In this document: positions 1-16,500 of the stretch, in pieces
Layout: each line of letters starts with the position of its first letter
Numbering within the stretch: position 1 is the stretch's first letter
Origin: Microglena sp. YARC
Lineage: Eukaryota > Chlorophyta > Chlorophyceae > Chlamydomonadales > Chlamydomonadaceae
Assembly (NCBI GenBank): GCA_022414725.1
Contig: CM039465.1
Span: forward strand, 41,423,678 to 41,487,677
Length of the DNA: 64,000 nucleotides
Direction: 5' to 3'
The notes under the pieces: generated by a model
Told to the model about the DNA's origin: nothing
What the model saw: only the letters and a program-made list of their open reading frames with translations
Databases searched by the model: none
Program-made: the position numbers and the translations under genes

Positions 1-3000
1 CCCACCCTCCCACACTTACACCCACACCTACACACAATCCCACACCCATACCCACCCTCCCACACTTACACCCACACCTACACACAATCCCACACCCATA
101 CCCACCCTCCCACACTTACACCCACACCTACACACAATCCCACACCCATACCCACCCTCCCACACTTACACCCACACCTACACACAATCCCACACCCATA
201 CCCACCCTCCCACACTTACACCCACACCTACACACAATCCCACACCCATACCCACCCTCCCACACTTACACCCACACCTACACACAATCCCACACCCATA
301 CCCACCCTCCCACACTTACACCCACACCTACACACAATCCCACACCCATACCCACCCTCCCACACTTACACCCACACCTACACACAATCCCACACCCATA
401 CCCACCCTCCCACACTTACACCCACACCTACACACAATCCCACACCCATACCCACCCTCCCACACTTACACCCACACCTACACACAATCCCACACCCATA
501 CCCACCCTCCCACACTTACACCCACACCTACACACAATCCCACACCCATACCCACCCTCCCACACTTACACCCACACCTACACACAATCCCACACCCATA
601 CCCACCCTCCCACACTTACACCCACACCTACACACAATCCCACACCCATACCCACCCTCCCACACTTACACCCACACCTACACACAATCCCACACCCATA
701 CCCACCTCCCACACTTACACCCACACCTACACACAATCCCACACCCATACCCACCCTCCCACACTTACACCCACACCTACACACAATCCCACACCCATAC
801 CCACCCTCCCACACTTACACCCACACCTACACACAATCCCACACCCATACCCACCCTCCCACACTTACACCCACACCTACACACAATCCCACACCCATAC
901 CCACCCTCCCACACTTACACCCACACCTACACACAATCCCACACCCATACCCACCCTCCCACACTTACACCCACACCTACACACAATCCCACACCCATAC
1001 CCACCCTCCCACACTTACACCCACACCTACACACAATCCCACACCCATACCCACCCTCCCACACTTACACCCACACCTACACACAATCCCACACCCATAC
1101 CCACCCTCCCACACTTACACCCACACCTACACACAATCCCACACCCATACCCACCCTCCCACACTTACACCCACACCTACACACAATCCCACACCCATAC
1201 CCACCCTCCCACACTTACACCCACACCTACACACAATCCCACACCCATACCCACCCTCCCACACTTACACCCACACCTACACACAATCCCACACCCATAC
1301 CCACCCTCCCACACTTACACCCACACCTACACACAATCCCACACCCATACCCACCCTCCCACACTTACACCCACACCTACACACAATCCCACACCCATAC
1401 CCACCCTCCCACACTTACACCCACACCTACACACAATCCCACACCCATACCCACCCTCCCACACTTACACCCACACCTACACACAATCCCACACCCATAC
1501 CCACCCTCCCACACTTACACCCACACCTACACACAATCCCACACCCATACCCACCCTCCCACACTTACACCCACACCTACACACAATCCCACACCCATAC
1601 CCACCCTCCCACACTTACACCCACACCTACACACAATCCCACACCCATACCCACCCTCCCACACTTACACCCACACCTACACACAATCCCACACCCATAC
1701 CCACCCTCCCACACTTACACCCACACCTACACACAATCCCACACCCATACCCACCCTCCCACACTTACACCCACACCTACACACAATCCCACACCCATAC
1801 CCACCCTCCCACACTTACACCCACACCTACACACAATCCCACACCCATACCCACCCTCCCACACTTACACCCACACCTACACACAATCCCACACCCATAC
1901 CCACCCTCCCACACTTACACCCACACCTACACACAATCCCACACCCATACCCACCCTCCCACACTTACACCCACACCTACACACAATCCCACACCCATAC
2001 CCACCCTCCCACACTTACACCCACACCTACACACAATCCCACACCCATACCCACCCTCCCACACTTACACCCACACCTACACACAATCCCACACCCATAC
2101 CCACCCTCCCACACTTACACCCACACCTACACACAATCCCACACCCATACCCACCCTCCCACACTTACACCCACACCTACACACAATCCCACACCCATAC
2201 CCACCCTCCCACACTTACACCCACACCTACACACAATCCCACACCCATACCCACACCTCCCACACTTACACCCACACCTACACACAATCCCACACCCATA
2301 CCCACCCTCCCACACTTACACCCACACCTACACACAATCCCACACCCATACCCACCCTCCCACACTTACACCCACACCTACACACAATCCCACACCCATA
2401 CCCACCCTCCCACACTTACACCCACACCTACACACAATCCCACACCCATACCCACCCTCCCACACTTACACCCACACCTACACACAATCCCACACCCATA
2501 CCCACCCTCCCACACTTACACCCACACCTACACACAATCCCACACCCATACCCACCCTCCCACACTTACACCCACACCTACACACAATCCCACACCCATA
2601 CCCACCCTCCCACACTTACACCCACACCTACACACAATCCCACACCCATACCCACCCTCCCACACTTACACCCACACCTACACACAATCCCACACCCATA
2701 CCCACCCTCCCACACTTACACCCACACCTACACACAATCCCACACCCATACCCACCCTCCCACACTTACACCCACACCTACACACAATCCCACACCCATA
2801 CCCACCCTCCCACACTTACACCCACACCTACACACAATCCCACACCCATACCCACCCTCCCACACTTACACCCACACCTACACACAATCCCACACCCATA
2901 CCCACCCTCCCACACTTACACCCACACCTACACACAATCCCACACCCATACCCACCCTCCCACACTTACACCCACACCTACACACAATCCCACACCCATA

Positions 3001-6000
3001 CCCACCCTCCCACACTTACACCCACACCTACACACAATCCCACACCCATACCCACCCTCCCACACTTACACCCACACCTACACACAATCCCACACCCATA
3101 CCCACCCTCCCACACTTACACCCACACCTACACACAATCCCACACCCATACCCACCCTCCCACACTTACACCCACACCTACACACAATCCCACACCCATA
3201 CCCACCCTCCCACACTTACACCCACACCTACACACAATCCCACACCCATACCCACCCTCCCACACTTACACCCACACCTACACACAATCCCACACCCATA
3301 CCCACCCTCCCACACTTACACCCACACCTACACACAATCCCACACCCATACCCACCCTCCCACACTTACACCCACACCTACACACAATCCCACACCCATA
3401 CCCACCCTCCCACACTTACACCCACACCTACACACAATCCCACACCCATACCCACCCTCCCACACTTACACCCACACCTACACACAATCCCACACCCATA
3501 CCCACCCTCCCACACTTACACCCACACCTACACACAATCCCACACCCATACCCACCCTCCCACACTTACACCCACACCTACACACAATCCCACACCCATA
3601 CCCACCCTCCCACACTTACACCCACACCTACACACAATCCCACACCCATACCCACCCTCCCACACTTACACCCACACCTACACACAATCCCACACCCATA
3701 CCCACCCTCCCACACTTACACCCACACCTACACACAATCCCACACCCATACCCACCCTCCCACACTTACACCCACACCTACACACAATCCCACACCCATA
3801 CCCACCCTCCCACACTTACACCCACACCTACACACAATCCCACACCCATACCCACCCTCCCACACTTACACCCACACCTACACACAATCCCACACCCATA
3901 CCCACCCTCCCACACTTACACCCACACCTACACACAATCCCACACCCATACCCACCCTCCCACACTTACACCCACACCTACACACAATCCCACACCCATA
4001 CCCACCCTCCCACACTTACACCCACACCTACACACAATCCCACACCCATACCCACCCTCCCACACTTACACCCACACCTACACACAATCCCACACCCATA
4101 CCCACCCTCCCACACTTACACCCACACCTACACACAATCCCACACCCATACCCACCCTCCCACACTTACACCCACACCTACACACAATCCCACACCCATA
4201 CCCACCCTCCCACACTTACACCCACACCTACACACAATCCCACACCCATACCCACCCTCCCACACTTACACCCACACCTACACACAATCCCACACCCATA
4301 CCCACCCTCCCACACTTACACCCACACCTACACACAATCCCACACCCATACCCACCCTCCCACACTTACACCCACACCTACACACAATCCCACACCCATA
4401 CCCACCCTCCCACACTTACACCCACACCTACACACAATCCCACACCCATACCCACCCTCCCACACTTACACCCACACCTACACACAATCCCACACCCATA
4501 CCCACCCTCCCACACTTACACCCACACCTACACACAATCCCACACCCATACCCACCCTCCCACACTTACACCCACACCTACACACAATCCCACACCCATA
4601 CCCACCCTCCCACACTTACACCCACACCTACACACAATCCCACACCCATACCCACCCTCCCACACTTACACCCACACCTACACACAATCCCACACCCATA
4701 CCCACCCTCCCACACTTACACCCACACCTACACACAATCCCACACCCATACCCACCCTCCCACACTTACACCCACACCTACACACAATCCCACACCCATA
4801 CCCACCCTCCCACACTTACACCCACACCTACACACAATCCCACACCCATACCCACCCTCCCACACTTACACCCACACCTACACACAATCCCACACCCATA
4901 CCCACCCTCCCACACTTACACCCACACCTACACACAATCCCACACCCATACCCACCCTCCCACACTTACACCCACACCTACACACAATCCCACACCCATA
5001 CCCACCCTCCCACACTTACACCCACACCTACACACAATCCCACACCCATACCCACCCTCCCACACTTACACCCACACCTACACACAATCCCACACCCATA
5101 CCCACCCTCCCACACTTACACCCACACCTACACACAATCCCACACCCATACCCACCCTCCCACACTTACACCCACACCTACACACAATCCCACACCCATA
5201 CCCACCCTCCCACACTTACACCCACACCTACACACAATCCCACACCCATACCCACCCTCCCACACTTACACCCACACCTACACACAATCCCACACCCATA
5301 CCCACCCTCCCACACTTACACCCACACCTACACACAATCCCACACCCATACCCACCCTCCCACACTTACACCCACACCTACACACAATCCCACACCCATA
5401 CCCACCCTCCCACACTTACACCCACACCTACACACAATCCCACACCCATACCCACCCTCCCACACTTACACCCACACCTACACACAATCCCACACCCATA
5501 CCCACCCTCCCACACTTACACCCACACCTACACACAATCCCACACCCATACCCACCCTCCCACACTTACACCCACACCTACACACAATCCCACACCCATA
5601 CCCACCCTCCCACACTTACACCCACACCTACACACAATCCCACACCCATACCCACCCTCCCACACTTACACCCACACCTACACACAATCCCACACCCATA
5701 CCCACCCTCCCACACTTACACCCACACCTACACACAATCCCACACCCATACCCACCCTCCCACACTTACACCCACACCTACACACAATCCCACACCCATA
5801 CCCACCCTCCCACACTTACACCCACACCTACACACAATCCCACACCCATACCCACCCTCCCACACTTACACCCACACCTACACACAATCCCACACCCATA
5901 CCCACCCTCCCACACTTACACCCACACCTACACACAATCCCACACCCATACCCACCCTCCCACACTTACACCCACACCTACACACAATCCCACACCCATA

Positions 6001-9000
6001 CCCACCCTCCCACACTTACACCCACACCTACACACAATCCCACACCCATACCCACCCTCCCACACTTACACCCACACCTACACACAATCCCACACCCATA
6101 CCCACCCTCCCACACTTACACCCACACCTACACACAATCCCACACCCATACCCACCCTCCCACACTTACACCCACACCTACACACAATCCCACACCCATA
6201 CCCACCCTCCCACACTTACACCCACACCTACACACAATCCCACACCCATACCCACCCTCCCACACTTACACCCACACCTACACACAATCCCACACCCATA
6301 CCCACCCTCCCACACTTACACCCACACCTACACACAATCCCACACCCATACCCACCCTCCCACACTTACACCCACACCTACACACAATCCCACACCCATA
6401 CCCACCCTCCCACACTTACACCCACACCTACACACAATCCCACACCCATACCCACCCTCCCACACTTACACCCACACCTACACACAATCCCACACCCATA
6501 CCCACCCTCCCACACTTACACCCACACCTACACACAATCCCACACCCATACCCACCCTCCCACACTTACACCCACACCTACACACAATCCCACACCCATA
6601 CCCACCCTCCCACACTTACACCCACACCTACACACAATCCCACACCCATACCCACCCTCCCACACTTACACCCACACCTACACACAATCCCACACCCATA
6701 CCCACCCTCCCACACTTACACCCACACCTACACACAATCCCACACCCATACCCACCCTCCCACACTTACACCCACACCTACACACAATCCCACACCCATA
6801 CCCACCCTCCCACACTTACACCCACACCTACACACAATCCCACACCCATACCCACCCTCCCACACTTACACCCACACCTACACACAATCCCACACCCATA
6901 CCCACCCTCCCACACTTACACCCACACCTACACACAATCCCACACCCATACCCACCCTCCCACACTTACACCCACACCTACACACAATCCCACACCCATA
7001 CCCACCCTCCCACACTTACACCCACACCTACACACAATCCCACACCCATACCCACCCTCCCACACTTACACCCACACCTACACACAATCCCACACCCATA
7101 CCCACCCTCCCACACTTACACCCACACCTACACACAATCCCACACCCATACCCACCCTCCCACACTTACACCCACACCTACACACAATCCCACACCCATA
7201 CCCACCCTCCCACACTTACACCCACACCTACACACAATCCCACACCCATACCCACCCTCCCACACTTACACCCACACCTACACACAATCCCACACCCATA
7301 CCCACCCTCCCACACTTACACCCACACCTACACACAATCCCACACCCATACCCACCCTCCCACACTTACACCCACACCTACACACAATCCCACACCCATA
7401 CCCACCCTCCCACACTTACACCCACACCTACACACAATCCCACACCCATACCCACCCTCCCACACTTACACCCACACCTACACACAATCCCACACCCATA
7501 CCCACCCTCCCACACTTACACCCACACCTACACACAATCCCACACCCATACCCACCCTCCCACACTTACACCCACACCTACACACAATCCCACACCCATA
7601 CCCACCCTCCCACACTTACACCCACACCTACACACAATCCCACACCCATACCCACCCTCCCACACTTACACCCACACCTACACACAATCCCACACCCATA
7701 CCCACCCTCCCACACTTACACCCACACCTACACACAATCCCACACCCATACCCACCCTCCCACACTTACACCCACACCTACACACAATCCCACACCCATA
7801 CCCACCCTCCCACACTTACACCCACACCTACACACAATCCCACACCCATACCCACCCTCCCACACTTACACCCACACCTACACACAATCCCACACCCATA
7901 CCCACCCTCCCACACTTACACCCACACCTACACACAATCCCACACCCATACCCACCCTCCCACACTTACACCCACACCTACACACAATCCCACACCCATA
8001 CCCACCCTCCCACACTTACACCCACACCTACACACAATCCCACACCCATACCCACCCTCCCACACTTACACCCACACCTACACACAATCCCACACCCATA
8101 CCCACCCTCCCACACTTACACCCACACCTACACACAATCCCACACCCATACCCACCCTCCCACACTTACACCCACACCTACACACAATCCCACACCCATA
8201 CCCACCCTCCCACACTTACACCCACACCTACACACAATCCCACACCCATACCCACCCTCCCACACTTACACCCACACCTACACACAATCCCACACCCATA
8301 CCCACCCTCCCACACTTACACCCACACCTACACACAATCCCACACCCATACCCACCCTCCCACACTTACACCCACACCTACACACAATCCCACACCCATA
8401 CCCACCCTCCCACACTTACACCCACACCTACACACAATCCCACACCCATACCCACCCTCCCACACTTACACCCACACCTACACACAATCCCACACCCATA
8501 CCCACCCTCCCACACTTACACCCACACCTACACACAATCCCACACCCATACCCACCCTCCCACACTTACACCCACACCTACACACAATCCCACACCCATA
8601 CCCACCCTCCCACACTTACACCCACACCTACACACAATCCCACACCCATACCCACCCTCCCACACTTACACCCACACCTACACACAATCCCACACCCATA
8701 CCCACCCTCCCACACTTACACCCACACCTACACACAATCCCACACCCATACCCACCCTCCCACACTTACACCCACACCTACACACAATCCCACACCCATA
8801 CCCACCCTCCCACACTTACACCCACACCTACACACAATCCCACACCCATACCCACCCTCCCACACTTACACCCACACCTACACACAATCCCACACCCATA
8901 CCCACCCTCCCACACTTACACCCACACCTACACACAATCCCACACCCATACCCACCCTCCCACACTTACACCCACACCTACACACAATCCCACACCCATA

Positions 9001-9788
9001 CCCACCCTCCCACACTTACACCCACACCTACACACAATCCCACACCCATACCCACCCTCCCACACTTACACCCACACCTACACACAATCCCACACCCATA
9101 CCCACCCTCCCACACTTACACCCACACCTACACACAATCCCACACCCATACCCACCCTCCCACACTTACACCCACACCTACACACAATCCCACACCCATA
9201 CCCACCCTCCCACACTTACACCCACACCTACACACAATCCCACACCCATACCCACCCTCCCACACTTACACCCACACCTACACACAATCCCACACCCATA
9301 CCCACCCTCCCACACTTACACCCACACCTACACACAATCCCACACCCATACCCACCCTCCCACACTTACACCCACACCTACACACAATCCCACACCCATA
9401 CCCACCCTCCCACACTTACACCCACACCTACACACAATCCCACACCCATACCCACCCTCCCACACTTACACCCACACCTACACACAATCCCACACCCATA
9501 CCCACCCTCCCACACTTACACCCACACCTACACACAATCCCACACCCATACCCACCCTCCCACACTTACACCCACACCTACACACAATCCCACACCCATA
9601 CCCACCCTCCCACACTTACACCCACACCTACACACAATCCCACACCCATACCCACCCTCCCACACTTACACCCACACCTACACACAATCCCACACCCATA
9701 CCCACCCTCCCACACTTACACCCACACCTACACACAATCCCACACCCATACCCACCCTCCCACACTTACACCCACACCTACACACAAT

Positions 9789-12700
9789 TCCCACACCCAT
9801 ACCCACCCTCCCACACTTACACCCACACCTACACACAATCCCACACCCATACCCACCCTCCCACACTTACACCCACACCTACACACAATCCCACACCCAT
9901 ACCCACCCTCCCACACTTACACCCACACCAATACACCCACAATCCCACACCATACCCACCCTCCCACACTTACACCCACACCTACACACAATCCACACCC
10001 ATACCCACCCTCCCACACTTACACCCACACCTACACACAATCCCACACCCATACCCACCCTCCACACTTACACCCACACCTACACACAATCCCACACCCA
10101 TACCCACCCTCCCACACTTACACCCACACCTACACACAATCCCACACCCATACCCACCCTCCCACACTTACACCACACCTACACACAATCCACACCCATA
10201 CCCACCCTCCCACACTTACACCCACACCTACACACAATCCCACACCCATACCCACCCTCCACACTTACACCCACACCTACACACAATCCCACACCCATAC
10301 CCACCCTCCCACACTTACACCCACACCTACACACAATCCCACACCCATACCCACCCTCCCACACTTACACCCACACCTACACACAATCCCACACCCATAC
10401 CCACCCTCCCACACTTACACCCACACCTACACACAATCCCACACCCATACCCACCCTCCCACACTTACACCCACACCTACACACAATCCCACACCCATAC
10501 CCACCCTCCCACACTTACACCCACACCTACACACAATCCCACACCCATACCCACCCTCCCACACTTACACCCACACCTACACACAATCCCACACCCATAC
10601 CCACCCTCCCCCTTCCCACACTTACACCCACACCTACACACAATCCCACACCCATACCCACCCTCCCACACTTACACCCACACCTACACACAATCCCACA
10701 CCCATACCCACCCTCCCACACTTACACCCACACCTACACACAATCCCACACCCATACCCCACCCTCCCACACTTACACCCACACCTACACACAATCCCAC
10801 ACCCATACCCACCCTCCCACACTTACACCCACACCTACACACAATCCCACACCCATACCCACCCTCCCACACTTACACCCACACCTACACACAATCCCAC
10901 ACCCATACCCACCCTCCCACACTTACCCACCCACACCTACACACAATCCCACACCCATACCCACCCTCCCCCTACACCCACAATTACACCCACACCTACA
11001 CACAATCCCACACCCATACCCACCCTCCCACACTTACACCCACACCTACACACAATCCCACACCCATACCCACCCTCCCACACTTACACCCACACCTACA
11101 CACAATCCCACACCCATACCCACCCTCCCACACTTACACCCACACCTACACACAATCCCACACCCATACCCACCCTCCCACACTTACACCCACACCTACA
11201 CACAATCCCACACCCATACCCACCCTCCACACTTACACCCACACCTACACACAATCCCACACCCATACCCACCCTCCCACACTTACACCCACACCTACAC
11301 ACAATCCCACACCCATACCCACCCTCCCACACTTACACCCACACCTACACACAATCCCACACCCATACCCACCCTCCCACACTTACACCCACACCTACAC
11401 ACAATCCCACACCCATACCCACCCTCCCACACTTACACCCACACCTCCCACACACACAATCACACACCCATACCCACCCTCCCACACTTACACCCACACC
11501 TACACACAATCCCACACCCATACCCACCCTCCCACACTTACACCCACACCTAACACACAATCCCACACCCATACCCACCCTCCACACTTACACCCACACC
11601 TACACACAATCCCACACCCATACCCACCCTCCCACACTTACACCCACACCTACACACAATCCCACACCCATACCCACCCTCCCACACTTACACCCACACC
11701 TACACACAATCCCACACCCATACCCACCCTCCCACACTTACACCCACACCTACACACAATCCCACACCCATACCCACCCTCCCACACTTACACACCCACA
11801 CCTACACCCACCAATACACCCACACACCATACCCACCCTCCCACACTTACACCCACACCTACACACAATCCCACACCCATACCCACCCTCCCACACTTAC
11901 ACCCACACCTACACACAATCCCACACCCATACCACCCTCCCACACTTACACCCACACCTACACACAATCCCACACCCATACCCACCCTCCCACACTTACA
12001 CCCACACCTACACACAATCCCACACCCATACCCACCCTCCCACACTTACACCCACACCTACACACAATCCCACACCCATACCCACCCTCCCACACTTACA
12101 CCCACACCTACACACAATCCCACACCCATACCCACCCTCCCACACTTACACCCACACCTACACACAATCCCACACCCATACCCACCCTCCCACACTTACA
12201 CCCACACCTACACACAATCCCACACCCATACCCACCCTCCCACACTTACACCCACACCAATCCCACACACAATCCCACACACACATACCCACCTCCCACA
12301 CTTACACCCACACCTACACACAATCCCACACCCATACCCACCCTCCCACACTTACACCCACACCTACACACAATCCCACACCCATACCCACCCTCCCACA
12401 CTTACACCCACACCTACACACAATCCCACACCCATACCCACCCTCCCACACTTACACCCACACCTACACACAATCCCACACCCATACCCACCCTCCACAC
12501 TTACACCCACACCTACACACAATCCCACACCATACCCACCCTCCCACACTTACACCCACACCTACACACAATCCCACACCCATACCCACCCTCCCACACT
12601 TACACCCACACCTACACACAATCCCACACCCATACCACCCTCCACACTTACACCCACACCTACACACAATCCCACACCCATACCCACCCTCCCACACTTA

Positions 12701-13530
12701 CACCCACACCTACACACAATCCCACACCCATACCCACCCTCCCACACTTACACCCACACCTACACACAATCCCACACCCATACCCACCCTCCCACACTTA
12801 CACCCACACCTACACACAATCCCACACCCATACCCACCTCCCACACTTACACCCACACCTACACACAATCCCACACCCATACCCACCCTCCCACACTTAC
12901 ACCCACACCTACAACACAATCCCACACCCATACCCACCCCTCCCACACTTACACCCACACCTACACACAATCCCACACCCATACCCACCCTCCCACACTT
13001 ACACCCACACCTACACACAATCCCACACCCATACCCACCCTCCCACACTTACACCCACACCTACACACAATCCCACACCCATACCCACCCTCCCACACTT
13101 ACACACCCACACCTACACACAATCCCACACCCATACCCACCTCCCACACTTACACCCACACCTACACACAATCCCACACCCATACCCACCCTCCCACACT
13201 TACACCCACACCTACACACAATCCCACACCCATACCCACCCTCCCACACTTACACCACACCTACACACAATCCCACACCCATACCCACCTCCCACACTTA
13301 CACCCACACCTACACACAATCCCACACCCATACCCACCCTCCCACACTTACACCCACACCTACACACAATCCCACACCCATACCCACCCTCCCACACTTA
13401 CACCCACACTACACACAATCCCACACCCATACCCACCCTCCCACACTTACACCCACACCTACACACAATCCCACACCCATACCCACCCTCCCACACTTAC
13501 ACCCACACCTACACACAATCCACACCCATA
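9789..13530. repeat. Variant-rich internal block of the 50-bp satellite
   Basis: Here monomers deviate every one to three units, unlike the 7.5 kb to the left (about 2260-9788), where I see no deviation. Changes include an extra T at about 9789, a scrambled unit at about 9928-9950, a 7-base C/T-rich insertion at about 10611, rearranged units at about 10970-10990, 11450-11465, 11790-11830 and 12256-12290, and many one-base losses in C runs. Still no G appears. This may be an old array edge, a junction between two expansions or a poorly resolved assembly segment. Confidence 0.85.
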
Positions 13531-16500
13531 CCCACCCTCCCACACTTACACCCACACCTACACACAATCCCACACCCATACCCACCCTCCCACACTTACA
13601 CCCACACCTACACACAATCCCACACCCATACCCACCCTCCCACACTTACACCCACACCTACACACAATCCCACACCCATACCCACCCTCCCACACTTACA
13701 CCCACACCTACACACAATCCCACACCCATACCCACCCTCCCACACTTACACCCACACCTACACACAATCCCACACCCATACCCACCCTCCCACACTTACA
13801 CCCACACCTACACACAATCCCACACCCATACCCACCCTCCCACACTTACACCCACACCTACACACAATCCCACACCCATACCCACCCTCCCACACTTACA
13901 CCCACACCTACACACAATCCCACACCCATACCCACCCTCCCACACTTACACCCACACCTACACACAATCCCACACCCATACCCACCCTCCCACACTTACA
14001 CCCACACCTACACACAATCCCACACCCATACCCACCCTCCCACACTTACACCCACACCTACACACAATCCCACACCCATACCCACCCTCCCACACTTACA
14101 CCCACACCTACACACAATCCCACACCCATACCCACCCTCCCACACTTACACCCACACCTACACACAATCCCACACCCATACCCACCCTCCCACACTTACA
14201 CCCACACCTACACACAATCCCACACCCATACCCACCCTCCCACACTTACACCCACACCTACACACAATCCCACACCCATACCCACCCTCCCACACTTACA
14301 CCCACACCTACACACAATCCCACACCCATACCCACCCTCCCACACTTACACCCACACCTACACACAATCCCACACCCATACCCACCCTCCCACACTTACA
14401 CCCACACCTACACACAATCCCACACCCATACCCACCCTCCCACACTTACACCCACACCTACACACAATCCCACACCCATACCCACCCTCCCACACTTACA
14501 CCCACACCTACACACAATCCACACCCATACCCACCCTCCCACACTTACACCCACACCTACACACAATCCCACACCCATACCCACCCTCCCACACTTACAC
14601 CCACACCTACACACAATCCCACACCCATACCCACCCTCCCACACTTACACCCACACCTACACACAATCCCACACCCATACCCACCCTCCCACACTTACAC
14701 CCACACCTACACACAATCCCACACCCATACCCACCCTCCCACACTTACACCCACACCTACACACAATCCCACACCCATACCCACCCTCCCACACTTACAC
14801 CCACACCTACACACAATCCCACACCCATACCCACCCTCCCACACTTACACCCACACCTACACACAATCCCACACCCATACCCACCCTCCCACACTTACAC
14901 CCACACCTACACACAATCCCACACCCATACCCACCCTCCCACACTTACACCCACACCTACACACAATCCCACACCCATACCCACCCTCCCACACTTACAC
15001 CCACACCTACACACAATCCCACACCCATACCCACCCTCCCACACTTACACCCACACCTACACACAATCCCACACCCATAACCCACCCTCCCACACTTACA
15101 CCCACACCTACACACAATCCCACACCCATACCCACCCTCCCACACTTACACCCACACCTACACACAATCCCACACCCATACCCACCCTCCCACACTTACA
15201 CCCACACCTACACACAATCCCACACCCATACCCACCCTCCCACACTTACACCCACACCTACACACAATCCCACACCCATACCCACCCTCCCACACTTACA
15301 CCCACACCTACACACAATCCCACACCCATACCCACCCTCCCACACTTACACCCACACCTACACACAATCCCACACCCATACCCACCCTCCCACACTTACA
15401 CCCACACCTACACACAATCCCACACCCATACCCACCCTCCCACACTTACACCCACACCTACACACAATCCCACACCCATACCCACCCTCCCACACTTACA
15501 CCCACACCTACACACAATCCCACACCCATACCCACCCTCCCACACTTACACCCACACCTACACACAATCCCACACCCATACCCACCCTCCCACACTTACA
15601 CCCACACCTACACACAATCCCACACCCATACCCACCCTCCCACACTTACACCCACACCTACACACAATCCCACACCCATACCCACCCTCCCACACTTACA
15701 CCCACACCTACACACAATCCCACACCCATACCCACCCTCCCACACTTACACCCACACCTACACACAATCCCACACCCATACCCACCCTCCCACACTTACA
15801 CCCACACCTACACACAATCCCACACCCATACCCACCCTCCCACACTTACACCCACACCTACACACAATCCCACACCCATACCCACCCTCCCACACTTACA
15901 CCCACACCTACACACAATCCCACACCCATACCCACCCTCCCACACTTACACCCACACCTACACACAATCCCACACCCATACCCACCCTCCCACACTTACA
16001 CCCACACCTACACACAATCCCACACCCATACCCACCCTCCCACACTTACACCCACACCTACACACAATCCCACACCCATACCCACCCTCCCACACTTACA
16101 CCCACACCTACACACAATCCCACACCCATACCCACCCTCCCACACTTACACCCACACCTACACACAATCCCACACCCATACCCACCCTCCCACACTTACA
16201 CCCACACCTACACACAATCCCACACCCATACCCACCCTCCCACACTTACACCCACACCTACACACAATCCCACACCCATACCCACCCTCCCACACTTACA
16301 CCCACACCTACACACAATCCCACACCCATACCCACCCTCCCACACTTACACCCACACCTACACACAATCCCACACCCATACCCACCCTCCCACACTTACA
16401 CCCACACCTACACACAATCCCACACCCATACCCACCCTCCCACACTTACACCCACACCTACACACAATCCCACACCCATACCCACCCTCCCACACTTACA

